Shown here in pieces: positions 49,086-58,565 of a stretch of 64,000 nucleotides of DNA. The first letter of the stretch is position 1. Each line of letters begins with the position of its first letter. The position numbers were made by a program, and so were the translations under genes. This DNA is from Pleomorphomonas sp. T1.2MG-36. GTDB taxonomy: Bacteria; Pseudomonadota; Alphaproteobacteria; Rhizobiales; Pleomorphomonadaceae. The notes under the pieces were generated by a model that was not told the DNA's origin, searched no databases, and saw only the letters and a list, made by a program, of their open reading frames with translations. The stretch covers positions 620,001 through 684,000 of the forward strand of contig NZ_CATNLY010000001.1 in assembly GCF_950100655.1 (NCBI RefSeq), written 5' to 3'.

Positions 49086-50309
49086 TCAGCGGGCGGGTAT
49101 GACCGCAGGACCAGGGCACGCTCCTGCCCCCGAGGCCGACGGCCGGTGGGCCGCGACCTTATCGCGCCCCGCTCCCTTGGCGACATAGAGCGCGCGATCG
49201 GCAGCCACGTGCAGGGCTTGATAGTCCGCTCCGGTCTCGCTGATGCCGGCAACGCCACAACTGACGGTCAGGTTCACGAGGCCGGTGGCGGCGACGACGC
49301 GAAGGCCGGCGGTCGCCAGACGGACGCGATCGGCTATCTTGACCGCTTCGTCTGTGGTTGCATGCGTCAGGAAGAGAGCGAACTCCTCTCCCCCTATGCG
49401 GGCGGCGATGTCATCGGCCGAAGCCGTTGCTTCGACGATGGCCGCAAACTCGATCAGCACCCGATCCCCGGCAGGGTGCCCATAGGTATCGTTGATTGAC
49501 TTGAAGTGATCGATATCGAACAGGATCAGAGCGCCGCGCGCGGCACCCCTGACCAGAGCCTCCTCGGTACGATCGAAATAGCGCCCCCGATTGGCAAGGC
49601 CGGTCAGAGAGTCGGTTTCCGCGGCGATACGGTAGCGCCGCTCCGATCTCTGCCCGATCACGACCAACTGCAAAAGGCCGAGAAAGACCACGAAGATCGA
49701 CGACTCGGTGAACCTGAGTCCCATGACCAGACTGTTGGGCAGGACGATCGTGGCGGGCTCGATCGGGGCGACGATCGCCGAGACGACCCAGTAGACCTGC
49801 ATCGCGGCGTGAACGCCGACGACCACCGTCGTCAGGGCCACCGATGGCAAGGGCTCTTTCCGATGGTGGCGAACGAGATCGGCGATGATGAAAAGGAAAT
49901 ACACGAGCTCCATGCCCGACAGGACGGCCATGCGGGCATTCATGTCGTCGAGAAGAGGCGTTCCCGCCGCCATGACCATCCAGATCAGCGCGCCCATGCC
50001 GGCGATCCAACGCCCCCGACCGTTGTCGAGGCCGACGAACTGACGGTAGCCCAGCCAGAGCAAACCGAAGGACGCCATCAGGACGGTGTCGGCGACGGTC
50101 ACGGACAGGCCATGCGGCACGAGGCCGCGCAGAGCGACCAGGAGCATGGTCAGGATGGCAAGGCCAAAGGCGGCCGCCCATGACAGGATGCAGGTCTCGC
50201 CGCGGACGGACGACCAGGTCAGGACCAGGCTGACGAAGATGCAGAAGCTTGCAGCCGCCACCGTGAAGAGGAGGGTTGGGATATCGAGAAACTCGCTGAG
50301 GCCGACCAC
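49086..50309 (-). CDS. membrane-bound diguanylate cyclase (GGDEF)
   Basis: A 407-residue protein with six or seven N-terminal membrane segments (residues 8-220) and a C-terminal GGDEF domain with DSLTGLANR (233-240 region) and the active-site motif GGEEF at 306-310, so it should make cyclic di-GMP. I do not see an RxxD inhibitory site before GGEEF, so product feedback may be absent. I chose the GTG at 50309, with GGAG six bases upstream and a protein start near SEFLDIPTLLF as in homologues, over the longer open frame to 50534. Confidence 0.9.
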   Translation of the reverse strand: MVGLSEFLDIPTLLFTVAAASFCIFVSLVLTWSSVRGETCILSWAAAFGLAILTMLLVALRGLVPHGLSVTVADTVLMASFGLLWLGYRQFVGLDNGRGRWIAGMGALIWMVMAAGTPLLDDMNARMAVLSGMELVYFLFIIADLVRHHRKEPLPSVALTTVVVGVHAAMQVYWVVSAIVAPIEPATIVLPNSLVMGLRFTESSIFVVFLGLLQLVVIGQRSERRYRIAAETDSLTGLANRGRYFDRTEEALVRGAARGALILFDIDHFKSINDTYGHPAGDRVLIEFAAIVEATASADDIAARIGGEEFALFLTHATTDEAVKIADRVRLATAGLRVVAATGLVNLTVSCGVAGISETGADYQALHVAADRALYVAKGAGRDKVAAHRPSASGAGACPGPAVIPAR

Positions 50310-50467
50310 GTCGCTCTCCAACTCCCCGCGCAAAGCCCAACGCGGCAACACAATCCGCGCAGGACGCGTCGCTCCGATCCGACGATATCGGGGACTCCTC
50401 TCGTACCTGTGTAACAGGCTGAATCTAAAGGTCAGATGAATCCAGGCCGCAACTCTTGACGAACAGC

Positions 50468-50505
50468 GACATCGCAACGGACCGCTGCCGGTCCGTTGCG
50501 ATGTC
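50468..50505. terminator. perfect 16-bp inverted repeat after the ABC operon
   Basis: GACATCGCAACGGACC-GCTGCC-GGTCCGTTGCGATGTC is a perfect 16-bp stem with a 6-base loop, 77 bases past the stop of the ABC ATPase gene (minus strand) and upstream of the diguanylate cyclase. No U-tract follows on either strand. It most likely ends or protects the ABC operon transcript. Confidence 0.6.
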
Positions 50506-50581
50506 AGGGCGTGGTCATGAAGACTCGGAGTCAAGCCGGAAGCTCGCGCCCCGAACGGTCGGGGTGCTGCTGGCAGCCGTC

Positions 50582-51637
50582 CTATGCGGGAACGATCCTG
50601 AGGTCCGTCGGGTCGAAGCCCACGTGGACATGCTCGCCGACCGCAAAGGGCCTCGCACGCGGCGCCACCGACGCGAACAGCGGCCCGGCCCGGGTCTCCA
50701 ACGAATACTGGATCTGATTTCCGAGATAGGCGGCGTAGGTGACATCGGCCGGCAGGGAATGAGCAGTGGGCTCGGCGGAGATCGTCATCTGATGCGGCCG
50801 CAGCACCAGCTTGCCCGCGCCCCGGATCGACGTTGCAAGCGGCAGTTCGATCCGACGCCCGAGCAGTTCCACGCCGGTGGTCGCACCATCAGGCGCCACC
50901 TCGACGTCGATCAGGTTGGCGTCACCGATGAAGTCGGCGATGAAGGCCGAGGCGGGCCGCTCGTACAGGTCTTCCGGCGTTCCCTCCTGGGCGATCTCGG
51001 CATTCTTCATGACGATGATCCGATCGGAAACGGCCATCGCTTCTTCCTGGTCGTGCGTCACGTAGACGGCCGTCAATCCAAGCCGCTGCTGGATCTGGCG
51101 AATCTCCTCGCGCACCCGACGCCTCAGCTTGGCGTCGAGGTTGCTGAGCGGCTCGTCGAGCAGCAGCACCTCGGGCTCCAGAACCACGGCGCGGGCCACG
51201 GCGACGCGCTGCTGCTGGCCGCCGGAGAGCTCAGATGGCAAGCGCTTGCCGAAGCCGGCGAGGCCGACCATGGCCAGGCCCTCCTCCGCCCGTGCCTGGG
51301 CCTCGGCCTTCGGCACCCGCTTGACGGTGAGGCCATAAGCGACGTTCTCCAGAACGGTCATGTGGGGAAACAGCGCGTAGGACTGGAAGACCATCGACAC
51401 GCGCCGATAGGTGGCGGACAGGTGCGTCACGTCGGCGCCGCCGATCAGAATGCGCCCCTCGGACGCGCTCTCGAGACCCGCGATCAGGCGCAAGGTCGTG
51501 GTCTTGCCGCAGCCGGACGGACCGAGCAGCGTCACCAGCGTACCCGGCTGGATGTCGAGATCCAGCGGCTTCAGGGCCACCACTTCGCCGAAGCGCTTCG
51601 TGACGCCTTGGAACTGGACGGAACCTTTTTCAGACAT
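50582..51637 (-). CDS. ABC importer ATP-binding protein (AfuC/FbpC-like)
   Basis: A 351-residue ABC ATPase with Walker A GPSGCGKTT, Q-loop FQSYALFPHMTV, signature LSGGQQQRVAVARA, Walker B LLLDEPLSN, H-loop YVTHDQEEA and a C-terminal TOBE domain (about 240-350). It energises the permease encoded just upstream. I chose the ATG at 51637; a TTG at 51658 overlapping the permease stop is also possible. The usual label is iron or 2-aminoethylphosphonate transport; the binding protein of this operon points to AfuABC-type sugar phosphate uptake instead. Confidence 0.92.
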   Translation of the reverse strand: MSEKGSVQFQGVTKRFGEVVALKPLDLDIQPGTLVTLLGPSGCGKTTTLRLIAGLESASEGRILIGGADVTHLSATYRRVSMVFQSYALFPHMTVLENVAYGLTVKRVPKAEAQARAEEGLAMVGLAGFGKRLPSELSGGQQQRVAVARAVVLEPEVLLLDEPLSNLDAKLRRRVREEIRQIQQRLGLTAVYVTHDQEEAMAVSDRIIVMKNAEIAQEGTPEDLYERPASAFIADFIGDANLIDVEVAPDGATTGVELLGRRIELPLATSIRGAGKLVLRPHQMTISAEPTAHSLPADVTYAAYLGNQIQYSLETRAGPLFASVAPRARPFAVGEHVHVGFDPTDLRIVPA

Positions 51638-51654
51638 CGGAGTTCGCTCCCGGA

Positions 51655-53823
51655 TCAATGGGCTTCAACGCGATCGGCGCGGCGCAGACGACGGCGCCCG
51701 ATCAACAGTTGCATCAAGAGGATACAGGCCAGCATGGTGACGATGAGCACCGATGCGTAGGCGATGGAGATGCCGTATTCGCCATTCTCGACCCGGCCGA
51801 CGATGAAGGCCGTCGCCATGTTGTACTGCGCCGAGACGAGGAAGATGACCGCCGACACCGAGGTGATGGCCCGCACGAAGCTATAGGTCAGCGCCGCGAG
51901 AATGGCGGGTCCCATCAACGGCATGATGACCCGGCGCAGCGTGGTGAAGCTGTTGGCCCCCAGCATGATCGACGCCTCATCGAGCGACTTGTCGAGCTGG
52001 CTCATGGCGGCGATCCCGCCACGCACGCCCACCGGCATGTTGCGGAAGACGAAGACGATGACCAGAATAATTGCCGTTCCCGTGAGCTCGACGGGCGGGA
52101 AGTTGAAGGCCATCACATAGGCGACGCCGATCACCGTACCGGGAATGGCGAAAGACAGCATGGTCGAGAATTCGAACGCGTTCTTGAAAGCGAACTTCTG
52201 CCGGACCAGCAGATAGGCCGTGGCAAGGCCCACCGCCGCCGTCAGCGGCGCCGAGATGCCGGCGATCCACAGCGTGGTGAAATAGCTGTCCCAGGCCGAG
52301 CCGACAAAATGAATGCCGTTGCGGAAGACGATCTTGAAGGCGCGCACATAGTGCTCGAACGTGAAGCTGTGATCGTAGCCCCATAGCTTCACGAAGCTGC
52401 CGAAGATGATGAGCACGTAGATCATCGCAGTGAAGATCGCCCAGGGAATGGCAACGCCGTAACAGGTCCAGCGCAGGACGGGATTCAGTGCCGCGTTGCG
52501 TCCCGAGTCGGCCTTGCCGGTGACCGTCGCGTAGTTCTTCTTGCCGACCCACTGCCGCTGGATGAGGAAGACCGTCAGCATCAGCGCGAGCAGCGTCACC
52601 GACAGGATGGCCGCCTGGGCCGGATCGGCAACGGTGCCGACGATCGAGAAGTAGATCTCCGTCGACAGCACGTCGAAATTGCCGCCGAGCACCAGAGGAT
52701 TGCCGAAATCTGCGAGGCTTTCGATGAAGGCGAGCAGGAAGGCGTTGGCCAGCCCCGGGCGCATCAATGGCCACGTCACATAGCGGAAGGTCTGCCAACG
52801 ATCGGCGTCGAGCGTCTGGCTCGCCTCCTCCATCGACGGGCTGACGCCCTCGACAACGCCGATCAGCACCAGGAAGGCGATCGGCGTGAAGGACAGCATC
52901 TGCGACAGCCAGACCCCCCAGAAGCCGTAGAGCCAGCGGCTTTGCTCTATCCCGAAGATCTCATAGAGACCGACGGTGATCGTACCGGCACGGCCGAAGA
53001 GCAGGATCAGCGCAAGACCGATCACGAAGGGCGGTGTGATGATCGGCAGGATGGAGAGAATGCGGAGTAGCTTCTTGGCGCGGAACTCGGTTCGCGTGGC
53101 GATCAGCGCGAAGGCGAGTCCCAGCAAGGTCGTTCCGGCGGCGGTTGCCAGCGCCAGAATGACCGAGTTCACGGCGGGGCCGCACCAGCCCGCGCCGACC
53201 ATGCAGGCGCCACTCCAGATTTCCGGCGAGAACAGCCGCGGAAAGAACTCGCTGACGCCGAAGCCGGCACCATTGCGAAGCTCGAAGGCCCGCACCAGCA
53301 CGAAGGCCATCGGATAGAAGACGAACAGGCCGACGAGCGCCACGATGGCGCCGACCAGCCCGGTGATGAAGGCATCGCCCCGCCCTCTGCCGAGCCCGGA
53401 AACACCCGTCGTCAGCACGAACAGCAGCGCGGCGGCCACAACCAGCGCGCCAGCGCCCATGCCGGGCTGGCTGGCGCCTTCCGGTATGCCAAGGCGTGGG
53501 CCATGACCAAGTATCAGAAGCCCCTGCGCCGCCATGAGAAAGAGGCCCAGCACGCCGGACGCCACGAGACCGCGAGCCACCGAGAGCTGTCGCCCGCCGA
53601 GCCCCAGGGCTACCGCCGCGGCGGCAAAACCGACGAGCGGGGCCGCGAGCCACCACCGCCCTTCCAGCATCGACACGAGAGCCGATGGCCCGAGGTGCAG
53701 CGGGTCGGCCAGCCAACCGAACCGCCAGAAGCCGGGATCGCCCACGAGATACCAGGGCAACAGGGCATAGCCAATGAGGCCGATCAGGAGCCAGAGCCCC
53801 GCCGTGCGTTTCATGCCATTCAT
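51655..53823 (-). CDS. fused ABC permease with two transmembrane domains (AfuB/FbpB-like)
   Basis: A 722-residue inner membrane protein in which two binding-protein-dependent permease domains are joined. EAA-type loops are seen near EEASQTLDADRWQTFRYVTWP in the first half and DEASIMLGANSFTTLRRVIMP in the second. Four extra N-terminal hydrophobic segments (residues 8-160) precede the first domain. AfuB proteins have this long fused form. It lies 53 bases after the binding protein and next to the ATPase gene. Confidence 0.93.
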   Translation of the reverse strand: MNGMKRTAGLWLLIGLIGYALLPWYLVGDPGFWRFGWLADPLHLGPSALVSMLEGRWWLAAPLVGFAAAAVALGLGGRQLSVARGLVASGVLGLFLMAAQGLLILGHGPRLGIPEGASQPGMGAGALVVAAALLFVLTTGVSGLGRGRGDAFITGLVGAIVALVGLFVFYPMAFVLVRAFELRNGAGFGVSEFFPRLFSPEIWSGACMVGAGWCGPAVNSVILALATAAGTTLLGLAFALIATRTEFRAKKLLRILSILPIITPPFVIGLALILLFGRAGTITVGLYEIFGIEQSRWLYGFWGVWLSQMLSFTPIAFLVLIGVVEGVSPSMEEASQTLDADRWQTFRYVTWPLMRPGLANAFLLAFIESLADFGNPLVLGGNFDVLSTEIYFSIVGTVADPAQAAILSVTLLALMLTVFLIQRQWVGKKNYATVTGKADSGRNAALNPVLRWTCYGVAIPWAIFTAMIYVLIIFGSFVKLWGYDHSFTFEHYVRAFKIVFRNGIHFVGSAWDSYFTTLWIAGISAPLTAAVGLATAYLLVRQKFAFKNAFEFSTMLSFAIPGTVIGVAYVMAFNFPPVELTGTAIILVIVFVFRNMPVGVRGGIAAMSQLDKSLDEASIMLGANSFTTLRRVIMPLMGPAILAALTYSFVRAITSVSAVIFLVSAQYNMATAFIVGRVENGEYGISIAYASVLIVTMLACILLMQLLIGRRRLRRADRVEAH

Positions 53824-53836
53824 CCTGAAGGAAATT

Positions 53837-53864
53837 CGGCCCGCTCCACGATGGGAACGGGCCG
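53837..53864 (-). repeat. hairpin between binding-protein and permease genes
   Basis: CGGCCCG and CGGGCCG form a 7-bp GC stem (14-base loop) in the 53-base gap. Such hairpins commonly keep the binding-protein mRNA more abundant than the downstream permease mRNA. Confidence 0.5.
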
Positions 53865-53876
53865 GTGTACGACGGA

Positions 53877-54908
53877 TTATTCCTGAATCTGACCGCCGGC
53901 GTTCTTCACCTCCGCGTCCCAGCGTTCGAGCAGCCGGGTGCGGGTTTCGGACGAACCGTAGGTCTTGTAGTCGTAGTCGATCAGCTTGAGCGAGGCCATG
54001 TCGGGCGCATCCGGATCGGTCTTGGCGCCGGGGTTCGAGGGAATGTTGTAGACGCCGACTTCAAGGCCTGCCGACTGGGCATCGGCCGAGATGACGTACT
54101 CGACCCACTTCTTGGCCTCTTCCTTGTGCGGCGTGCCCTTGACGACGCTGACGGCGCCGGTCTCATACCCCGTACCCTCGCAGGGCGCGACGATCTGAAC
54201 CGGGAAGCCCTGCTTTTTCAGATTCACCATGTCGTGCATGAAGCCGATGCCGATCGTGGTCTCGCCACGCGCCACCGCCTTGCCCGGCGCCGAACCGGAC
54301 TTGGTGTACTGATTGATGTTGGCACCGATTTCGGCCAGCAGCTTGAAGCCTTCATCCTCGCCGAACAACTGCACCAGCGTGGCAAGCTCGGTGTAGGCCG
54401 TACCCGATGACTTCGGATTGGCCACCTGAATCTCGCCCTTGTATTGCGGCTTGGCAAGGTCGCGCCAACAGGCCGGCGCATCGAGCTTCTTCGCCGCCAC
54501 GACTTCCGTATTGTAGATGAAGCCGAGCAGGCCGACGTGGACCCCGATGGCCTTGCCGTCGGTCATGTCCGCCATGTTGCGCGCCCAGCCGAGCAACTGC
54601 GACGTATCGACGCCGGACGCCTCGGTCAAATCCTCGGCCGCGGCGATCATGTGCGGGTCGCCGGTGCCGCCCCACCACACGTCGATCTTGGGATTGCCGG
54701 CTTCCGCGCGGATCTGCGCCAGCACCTCGCCGGTGCTCTTGCGAACCATGGCGACGTCGATGCCGGTATCGATCTTGAAGTTCTGAGCCATCAGATCGCA
54801 CCACGCCTGCTCGTTGGAACAGACGACGTTCAGTGTGGCGGCCCCGGCTGCGGATACGGAAATACCGGCCGCCAGCGCGATGGCGCTGACAGTGCAAAGA
54901 CGGATCAT
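53877..54908 (-). CDS. periplasmic substrate-binding protein, AfuA-like
   Basis: A 343-residue periplasmic binding protein with a signal peptide (cleavage near residue 23, SAAGA) and the class II fold (DVWWGGTGDPHMIAAAEDL; NPKSSGTAYTELATLVQLFG; GIGFMHDMV; PCEGTGYETGAV). It is related to iron-binding FbpA proteins but lacks the paired tyrosines that hold iron. His225, Asp226 and Glu249 match in spacing the His205, Asp206 and Glu229 I recall as sugar-phosphate contacts of Actinobacillus AfuA. The ATG at 54908 has GGAGG upstream. Confidence 0.9.
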   Translation of the reverse strand: MIRLCTVSAIALAAGISVSAAGAATLNVVCSNEQAWCDLMAQNFKIDTGIDVAMVRKSTGEVLAQIRAEAGNPKIDVWWGGTGDPHMIAAAEDLTEASGVDTSQLLGWARNMADMTDGKAIGVHVGLLGFIYNTEVVAAKKLDAPACWRDLAKPQYKGEIQVANPKSSGTAYTELATLVQLFGEDEGFKLLAEIGANINQYTKSGSAPGKAVARGETTIGIGFMHDMVNLKKQGFPVQIVAPCEGTGYETGAVSVVKGTPHKEEAKKWVEYVISADAQSAGLEVGVYNIPSNPGAKTDPDAPDMASLKLIDYDYKTYGSSETRTRLLERWDAEVKNAGGQIQE

Positions 54909-55120
54909 GTTTTCCTCCCATTCCCCCGGTCCTCGTCCGGGGCTGACGAAACGTGGCACGCAGGCCGGTTCCGAGACCAGACCCCAATGGTCGGGAAACG
55001 GCCGGGATCGCCCGGTTTTGTATGAACAATGTTTCAAGCCCGGCCAAAACGTCCTTCAAAGCGCGTCACCGCGACTGACGGCGAATTTCCGAGACGCCCC
55101 ACATCGGCGATTGATGGTCC
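54909..55120. promoter_or_regulatory. divergent control region of the ABC operon and two-component genes
   Basis: This 212-base gap separates the two divergent units and must hold both promoters. An AT-rich patch around 55015-55040 contains TGAAC-AATG-TTTCA. TTTCAAGC and CTTCAAAGC recur about 22 bases apart and could be response-regulator half sites. The assignment is tentative. Confidence 0.4.
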
Positions 55121-55867
55121 ATGACCCATGACCATGACCGCACCTCTTCCGGTGGAGCCACCGTAGCGATCATCGACGACGACGACGAGTTGCGTGGCAC
55201 GATGACGGCCCTGCTCGGCGAGAACGGCTTTGCGACACTGTCCCTGCCCGATGTGGCTGCCTACCGCCGGCTCGACCCGCCGCCGAGACTCGATCTCGCG
55301 CTCATCGATCTCAACCTCGGCGGCGAGTCGGGGCTGGATCTGGCGATGGAGATCCGAGCCCGGCTCGGAATCCCCATCGTTATGCTGACCGGCTGGGGAA
55401 CCGAAACCGACCGCATCGAGGGCTTGGAAACCGGTGCCGACGACTACCTGATGAAGCCGTTCAACCCGCGCGAACTGCTGGCCCGGCTGAGGGCCGTCCT
55501 TCGGCGTTCCGGATGGAAGGCGCCGGCAACCGACCGCTCCGGCCACCAGATCGAGACATTCGGCAACATGACGCTCGACCTGACACGGCGCGAGCTCCTC
55601 GCATCGGACGGTGGCGAGATTCCCCTCACCAACGGCGAGTACAGGCTGTTGGAGTATCTGGTGCGGAACCGGGACCGGATCATTCCGCGCGTCGAACTCC
55701 TCAAGGAGCTCGGCAGCGACCTCTCCACCTACGTCGACCGAACCATCGACGTCCTGATCCTGAGGCTGCGCCGCAAGATCGAGACCGTTCCTTCCAAACC
55801 CATGTACCTGCAAACCCGCCGCGGCCAGGGCTACATCTTCGTGACCGACGACCGGAGCCAGCCGTGA
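55121..55867 (+). CDS. OmpR-family response regulator (TctD/AfuR-like)
   Basis: A 248-residue regulator: receiver domain with acidic pocket IIDDDDE, phosphorylation site Asp63 (LIDLNLGG), Thr90 and Lys112 (LMKPFNPRE), then a winged-helix DNA-binding domain (about 148-245). GTGA at its end overlaps the kinase start. It is divergent from the AfuABC-like operon, which is its most likely target. Confidence 0.93.
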   Translation: MTHDHDRTSSGGATVAIIDDDDELRGTMTALLGENGFATLSLPDVAAYRRLDPPPRLDLALIDLNLGGESGLDLAMEIRARLGIPIVMLTGWGTETDRIEGLETGADDYLMKPFNPRELLARLRAVLRRSGWKAPATDRSGHQIETFGNMTLDLTRRELLASDGGEIPLTNGEYRLLEYLVRNRDRIIPRVELLKELGSDLSTYVDRTIDVLILRLRRKIETVPSKPMYLQTRRGQGYIFVTDDRSQP

Positions 55868-58353
55868 GCACACCCGCCACCCTGTCGGTCCGTGTCCGCC
55901 TGCAATCGGCGTTGGCGATCCTGGCCCTGCTGACCTGCTTTGCCGGTGCAATAGCCTGGATCACGCTCGAGGGCGGGCAAAACCGCCTCAAGACGTTGAA
56001 CACCGGTACGCTGGCGGAGGTCGACGATGCGCTTCGCCTGTCCAGCGACGCGGCCGACCTCGCCACCCGCATGCCGTTCCTCCTGGCCCTCGACAGCCCC
56101 TTCCGCGTTCATCAGGAAGGCGAGCATATCCTCGGCCTGATCGCCAACATCGAGAATCGCCCCGACCTCCAGCCGGGAATCGCCGCCGATCTCATGAGAA
56201 TGCGCCTGGCGGTGTTCGACCTTCTCTCGGCGACCCAGTCCCGATCGGCATTGCTCGATCGCATCCTGCGCCTCAACGCCGAGGTCGCCCGCGAGGAACG
56301 TCGCCTTGCGCTGCTGTCGGCAACCGGCGGACAGTCCCTCGACGAGAGCGGCGAGTGGCTGACGCTTCAACGCGTCGCTTCCGCCCTGCTCGGAGCAGGC
56401 CGCGCCGAGAACCTGATCGGCCTCGGCGAGTTCCAGCGCGAGTTCTACGGTCTCACCCGCAGATTGCCGCCGGTTGCCACCGAGAGCGGCCGCGAGGCCC
56501 GTGACCGGCTGGCGGCGTTCGCCGAGGGGGACGATGGGTTGTTCGAACTCCGGCGGCGGGAACTCGCCCACCGCGTCGCGGCGGCCAACGCCTTGGTGCG
56601 CATCCGCATCGGCGCGGAGATCGTCAGCTCCTACGCCGCGGCCGTCACCGCCACCGCACAAAAGGAAATCGCCAGCGAACTGACCAGCACAACCACCATG
56701 ATCTCGGTCGCCAAGAGCACGATTCTGGTCGTCATGCTGATCGGTACGGCCATCGCACTGTTCACGGCCCAGTTCGTTGCCCGTTACGTCACAGCCAACC
56801 TTTCGGCCATCGCCGATGGCATGATGCGCCTTGCGGCCGGCGATCGCACCAGTTCGCTGCCGCGCAGCTACGGCAAGAGCGATGAGATCGGCAAGTTGCT
56901 CCGGGCCTTTCGAGTGTTTCGCGCCAATGCCATCCGGCTCGATCGGGCGCATCGCCAGAGGATCCGTCAGACGGCCCTTCTGGAAACCATGGTGCGCGGC
57001 ATGTCGGACGGAGTTGCCGTCTTTGCCTCCGGCGGCGGCATCACCGCCGCCAACGACCGCTTGGCCGAGGTGCTCGACCTGCCCCTTTCCAGCTTGACCG
57101 GACCGATCGATCTCGACCGGCTGCTCAGGGCGAAGGGATGGCGTTCAACCGCTACGGCGGCCGGTTATGCCGAATTGACCGATCCCGAAGGGCGTACGAT
57201 CGAGCGCCGCGACCGAGCCTTGCCGGCCGGCGGCGCCGTGGCCCTTTTCTCCGACGCGACGGAGCGCCGGCAGCTTCAGGACAGGATGCAGCAGATCCAA
57301 CGCATCGAAGGACTCGCCAAGATTTCCGGCGAGGTAGCGCACGACTTCGGCAACATTCTCTCGACCATTTCCAGCAGCATGCACATGCTGGAAGCCGCCT
57401 CTCCCGAGCGCGGCCGCGAACTTCGCCGCTCGGTCGCCAGCGCCGTCGAGGTTGGCACGTCGCTGACCCAAAGGCTGCTCGCCTTCGCCCGGCGGCAGCA
57501 TCTCGAACCCGAACTCATCGAACTGAACGAGCTGGTCGAGGGGCTGACGGACCTGATCTATCTGACATTGCGGGAGAATATCGGTCTGAGCGTCCAGCCG
57601 GCCGACGAAGATCTTGTCGTTCGCGTCGACGCCGGCCAACTCGAGAGCGCCATTATCAACATCTGCCTCAACGCCGCCCAGGCAATTCCGGGCAGCGGCC
57701 ACATCACCATCGCGCTCGCGCCCTCGGAGGACGGACACGCCATTCTGACAATAGAAGATACCGGCCTCGGCATGACGCCGAACGTGCTGGCCCATGCCAT
57801 GGAGCCGTTTTTCAGCGCCAGAGCCGACGGAAAGGGAACCGGCCTGGGTCTGGCGATGGTCTACGGCTTCATCAGGCAGTCCAACGGCGACGTCCAGATC
57901 GAGTCGCAGGAGGGGGTGGGCACCACAGTGCGACTCATCCTGCCGCGTAGCGAGCCGGCGGCCGGCCTTCCGGCGCCGTCCCTCCCCTGGCGCAGCATAC
58001 TGCTGGTGGAAGACGATCCGGCCGATGCCAGGCAGTCGCTGGACCTATTGTCCAAGGCCGGCGCCACCGTCCAGCTCTGTTCGACCGCGGACGCGGCATT
58101 CGATTGCCTGGCCGGCGAACGGCGCTTCGAAGCGGTGATCACCGACCTGCATCTTGGCACCGAAACGGCGGGCTGGCAGGTTGCCGAACAGGCCCTCAAC
58201 CGGGATCCCGACGTTGTCGTCTTCGTGGTTTCGGGCCATTTGCCGGAGATATCGCCGTTCGGAAACCGATACGGGAATCGGCTCAGGCTGTCGGACAAGC
58301 CGCTGACGCTCGACACGCTTTCAGACGAAAGCTGCAGTCAGCTCAAGCACTAA
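55864..58353 (+). CDS. hybrid sensor histidine kinase with C-terminal receiver
   Basis: An 829-residue inner membrane kinase. Segments are TM1 (about 16-34), a large helical periplasmic sensor (35-283), TM2 (286-305), HAMP (305-360), a PAS-like domain (about 375-465), the H-box GEVAHDFGN with His493, an ATPase domain (GKGTGLGLAMVYGF) and a receiver domain from about 713 with Asp761 (ITDLHLG). The GTG at 55864 overlaps the regulator stop. The separate OmpR-type regulator before it suggests the fused receiver modulates rather than relays. Likely signal: the ligand of the divergent ABC importer (inference). Confidence 0.92.
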   Translation: MSTPATLSVRVRLQSALAILALLTCFAGAIAWITLEGGQNRLKTLNTGTLAEVDDALRLSSDAADLATRMPFLLALDSPFRVHQEGEHILGLIANIENRPDLQPGIAADLMRMRLAVFDLLSATQSRSALLDRILRLNAEVAREERRLALLSATGGQSLDESGEWLTLQRVASALLGAGRAENLIGLGEFQREFYGLTRRLPPVATESGREARDRLAAFAEGDDGLFELRRRELAHRVAAANALVRIRIGAEIVSSYAAAVTATAQKEIASELTSTTTMISVAKSTILVVMLIGTAIALFTAQFVARYVTANLSAIADGMMRLAAGDRTSSLPRSYGKSDEIGKLLRAFRVFRANAIRLDRAHRQRIRQTALLETMVRGMSDGVAVFASGGGITAANDRLAEVLDLPLSSLTGPIDLDRLLRAKGWRSTATAAGYAELTDPEGRTIERRDRALPAGGAVALFSDATERRQLQDRMQQIQRIEGLAKISGEVAHDFGNILSTISSSMHMLEAASPERGRELRRSVASAVEVGTSLTQRLLAFARRQHLEPELIELNELVEGLTDLIYLTLRENIGLSVQPADEDLVVRVDAGQLESAIINICLNAAQAIPGSGHITIALAPSEDGHAILTIEDTGLGMTPNVLAHAMEPFFSARADGKGTGLGLAMVYGFIRQSNGDVQIESQEGVGTTVRLILPRSEPAAGLPAPSLPWRSILLVEDDPADARQSLDLLSKAGATVQLCSTADAAFDCLAGERRFEAVITDLHLGTETAGWQVAEQALNRDPDVVVFVVSGHLPEISPFGNRYGNRLRLSDKPLTLDTLSDESCSQLKH

Positions 58354-58403
58354 CAAGCCAACAGCCGCCCGCAGGCGAGCATCATATCCGATGAAAGGAA
58401 GAT

Positions 58404-58477
58404 TGGCTGGGGGACCTGGATTCGAACCAAGACGAACGGAGTCAGAGTCCGTCATTCTACCGTTAAATTATCCCCCA
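58404..58477 (-). tRNA. tRNA-Gln (anticodon CUG)
   Basis: A 74-base tRNA on the minus strand: acceptor stem TGGGGGA/TCCCCCA, discriminator G, encoded CCA at 58404-58406, anticodon stem ACGGA/TCCGT with loop CTCTGAC (anticodon CTG), and T loop GGTTCGAATCC. CTG decodes the glutamine codon CAG. Confidence 0.96.
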
Positions 58478-58536
58478 GCGGGACTCCGACGGTTTCGGAG
58501 GCGGCGGCGAAGCATCGCTTCGTCGGCTGCGGCGTT

Positions 58537-58565
58537 CTGGTACCCGATCGAAAACACCGTGTCAA
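58537..58565 (-). promoter_or_regulatory. promoter of tRNA-Gln
   Basis: On the minus strand a perfect -35 TTGACA (58560-58565) is followed after 17 bases by TACCAG (58537-58542), about 60 bases upstream of the tRNA. The rest of 58566-58870 contains an AT-rich patch (GGGTATATTAAG near 58692) but nothing firm. Confidence 0.6.

Noticed and set aside
50582..54908. Plain ferric-iron (FbpABC) label for the ABC operon
   Set aside because: The binding protein lacks the iron-coordinating tyrosine pair, no Fur-like site was evident in the control region, and the features fit AfuABC better. Not fully excluded.
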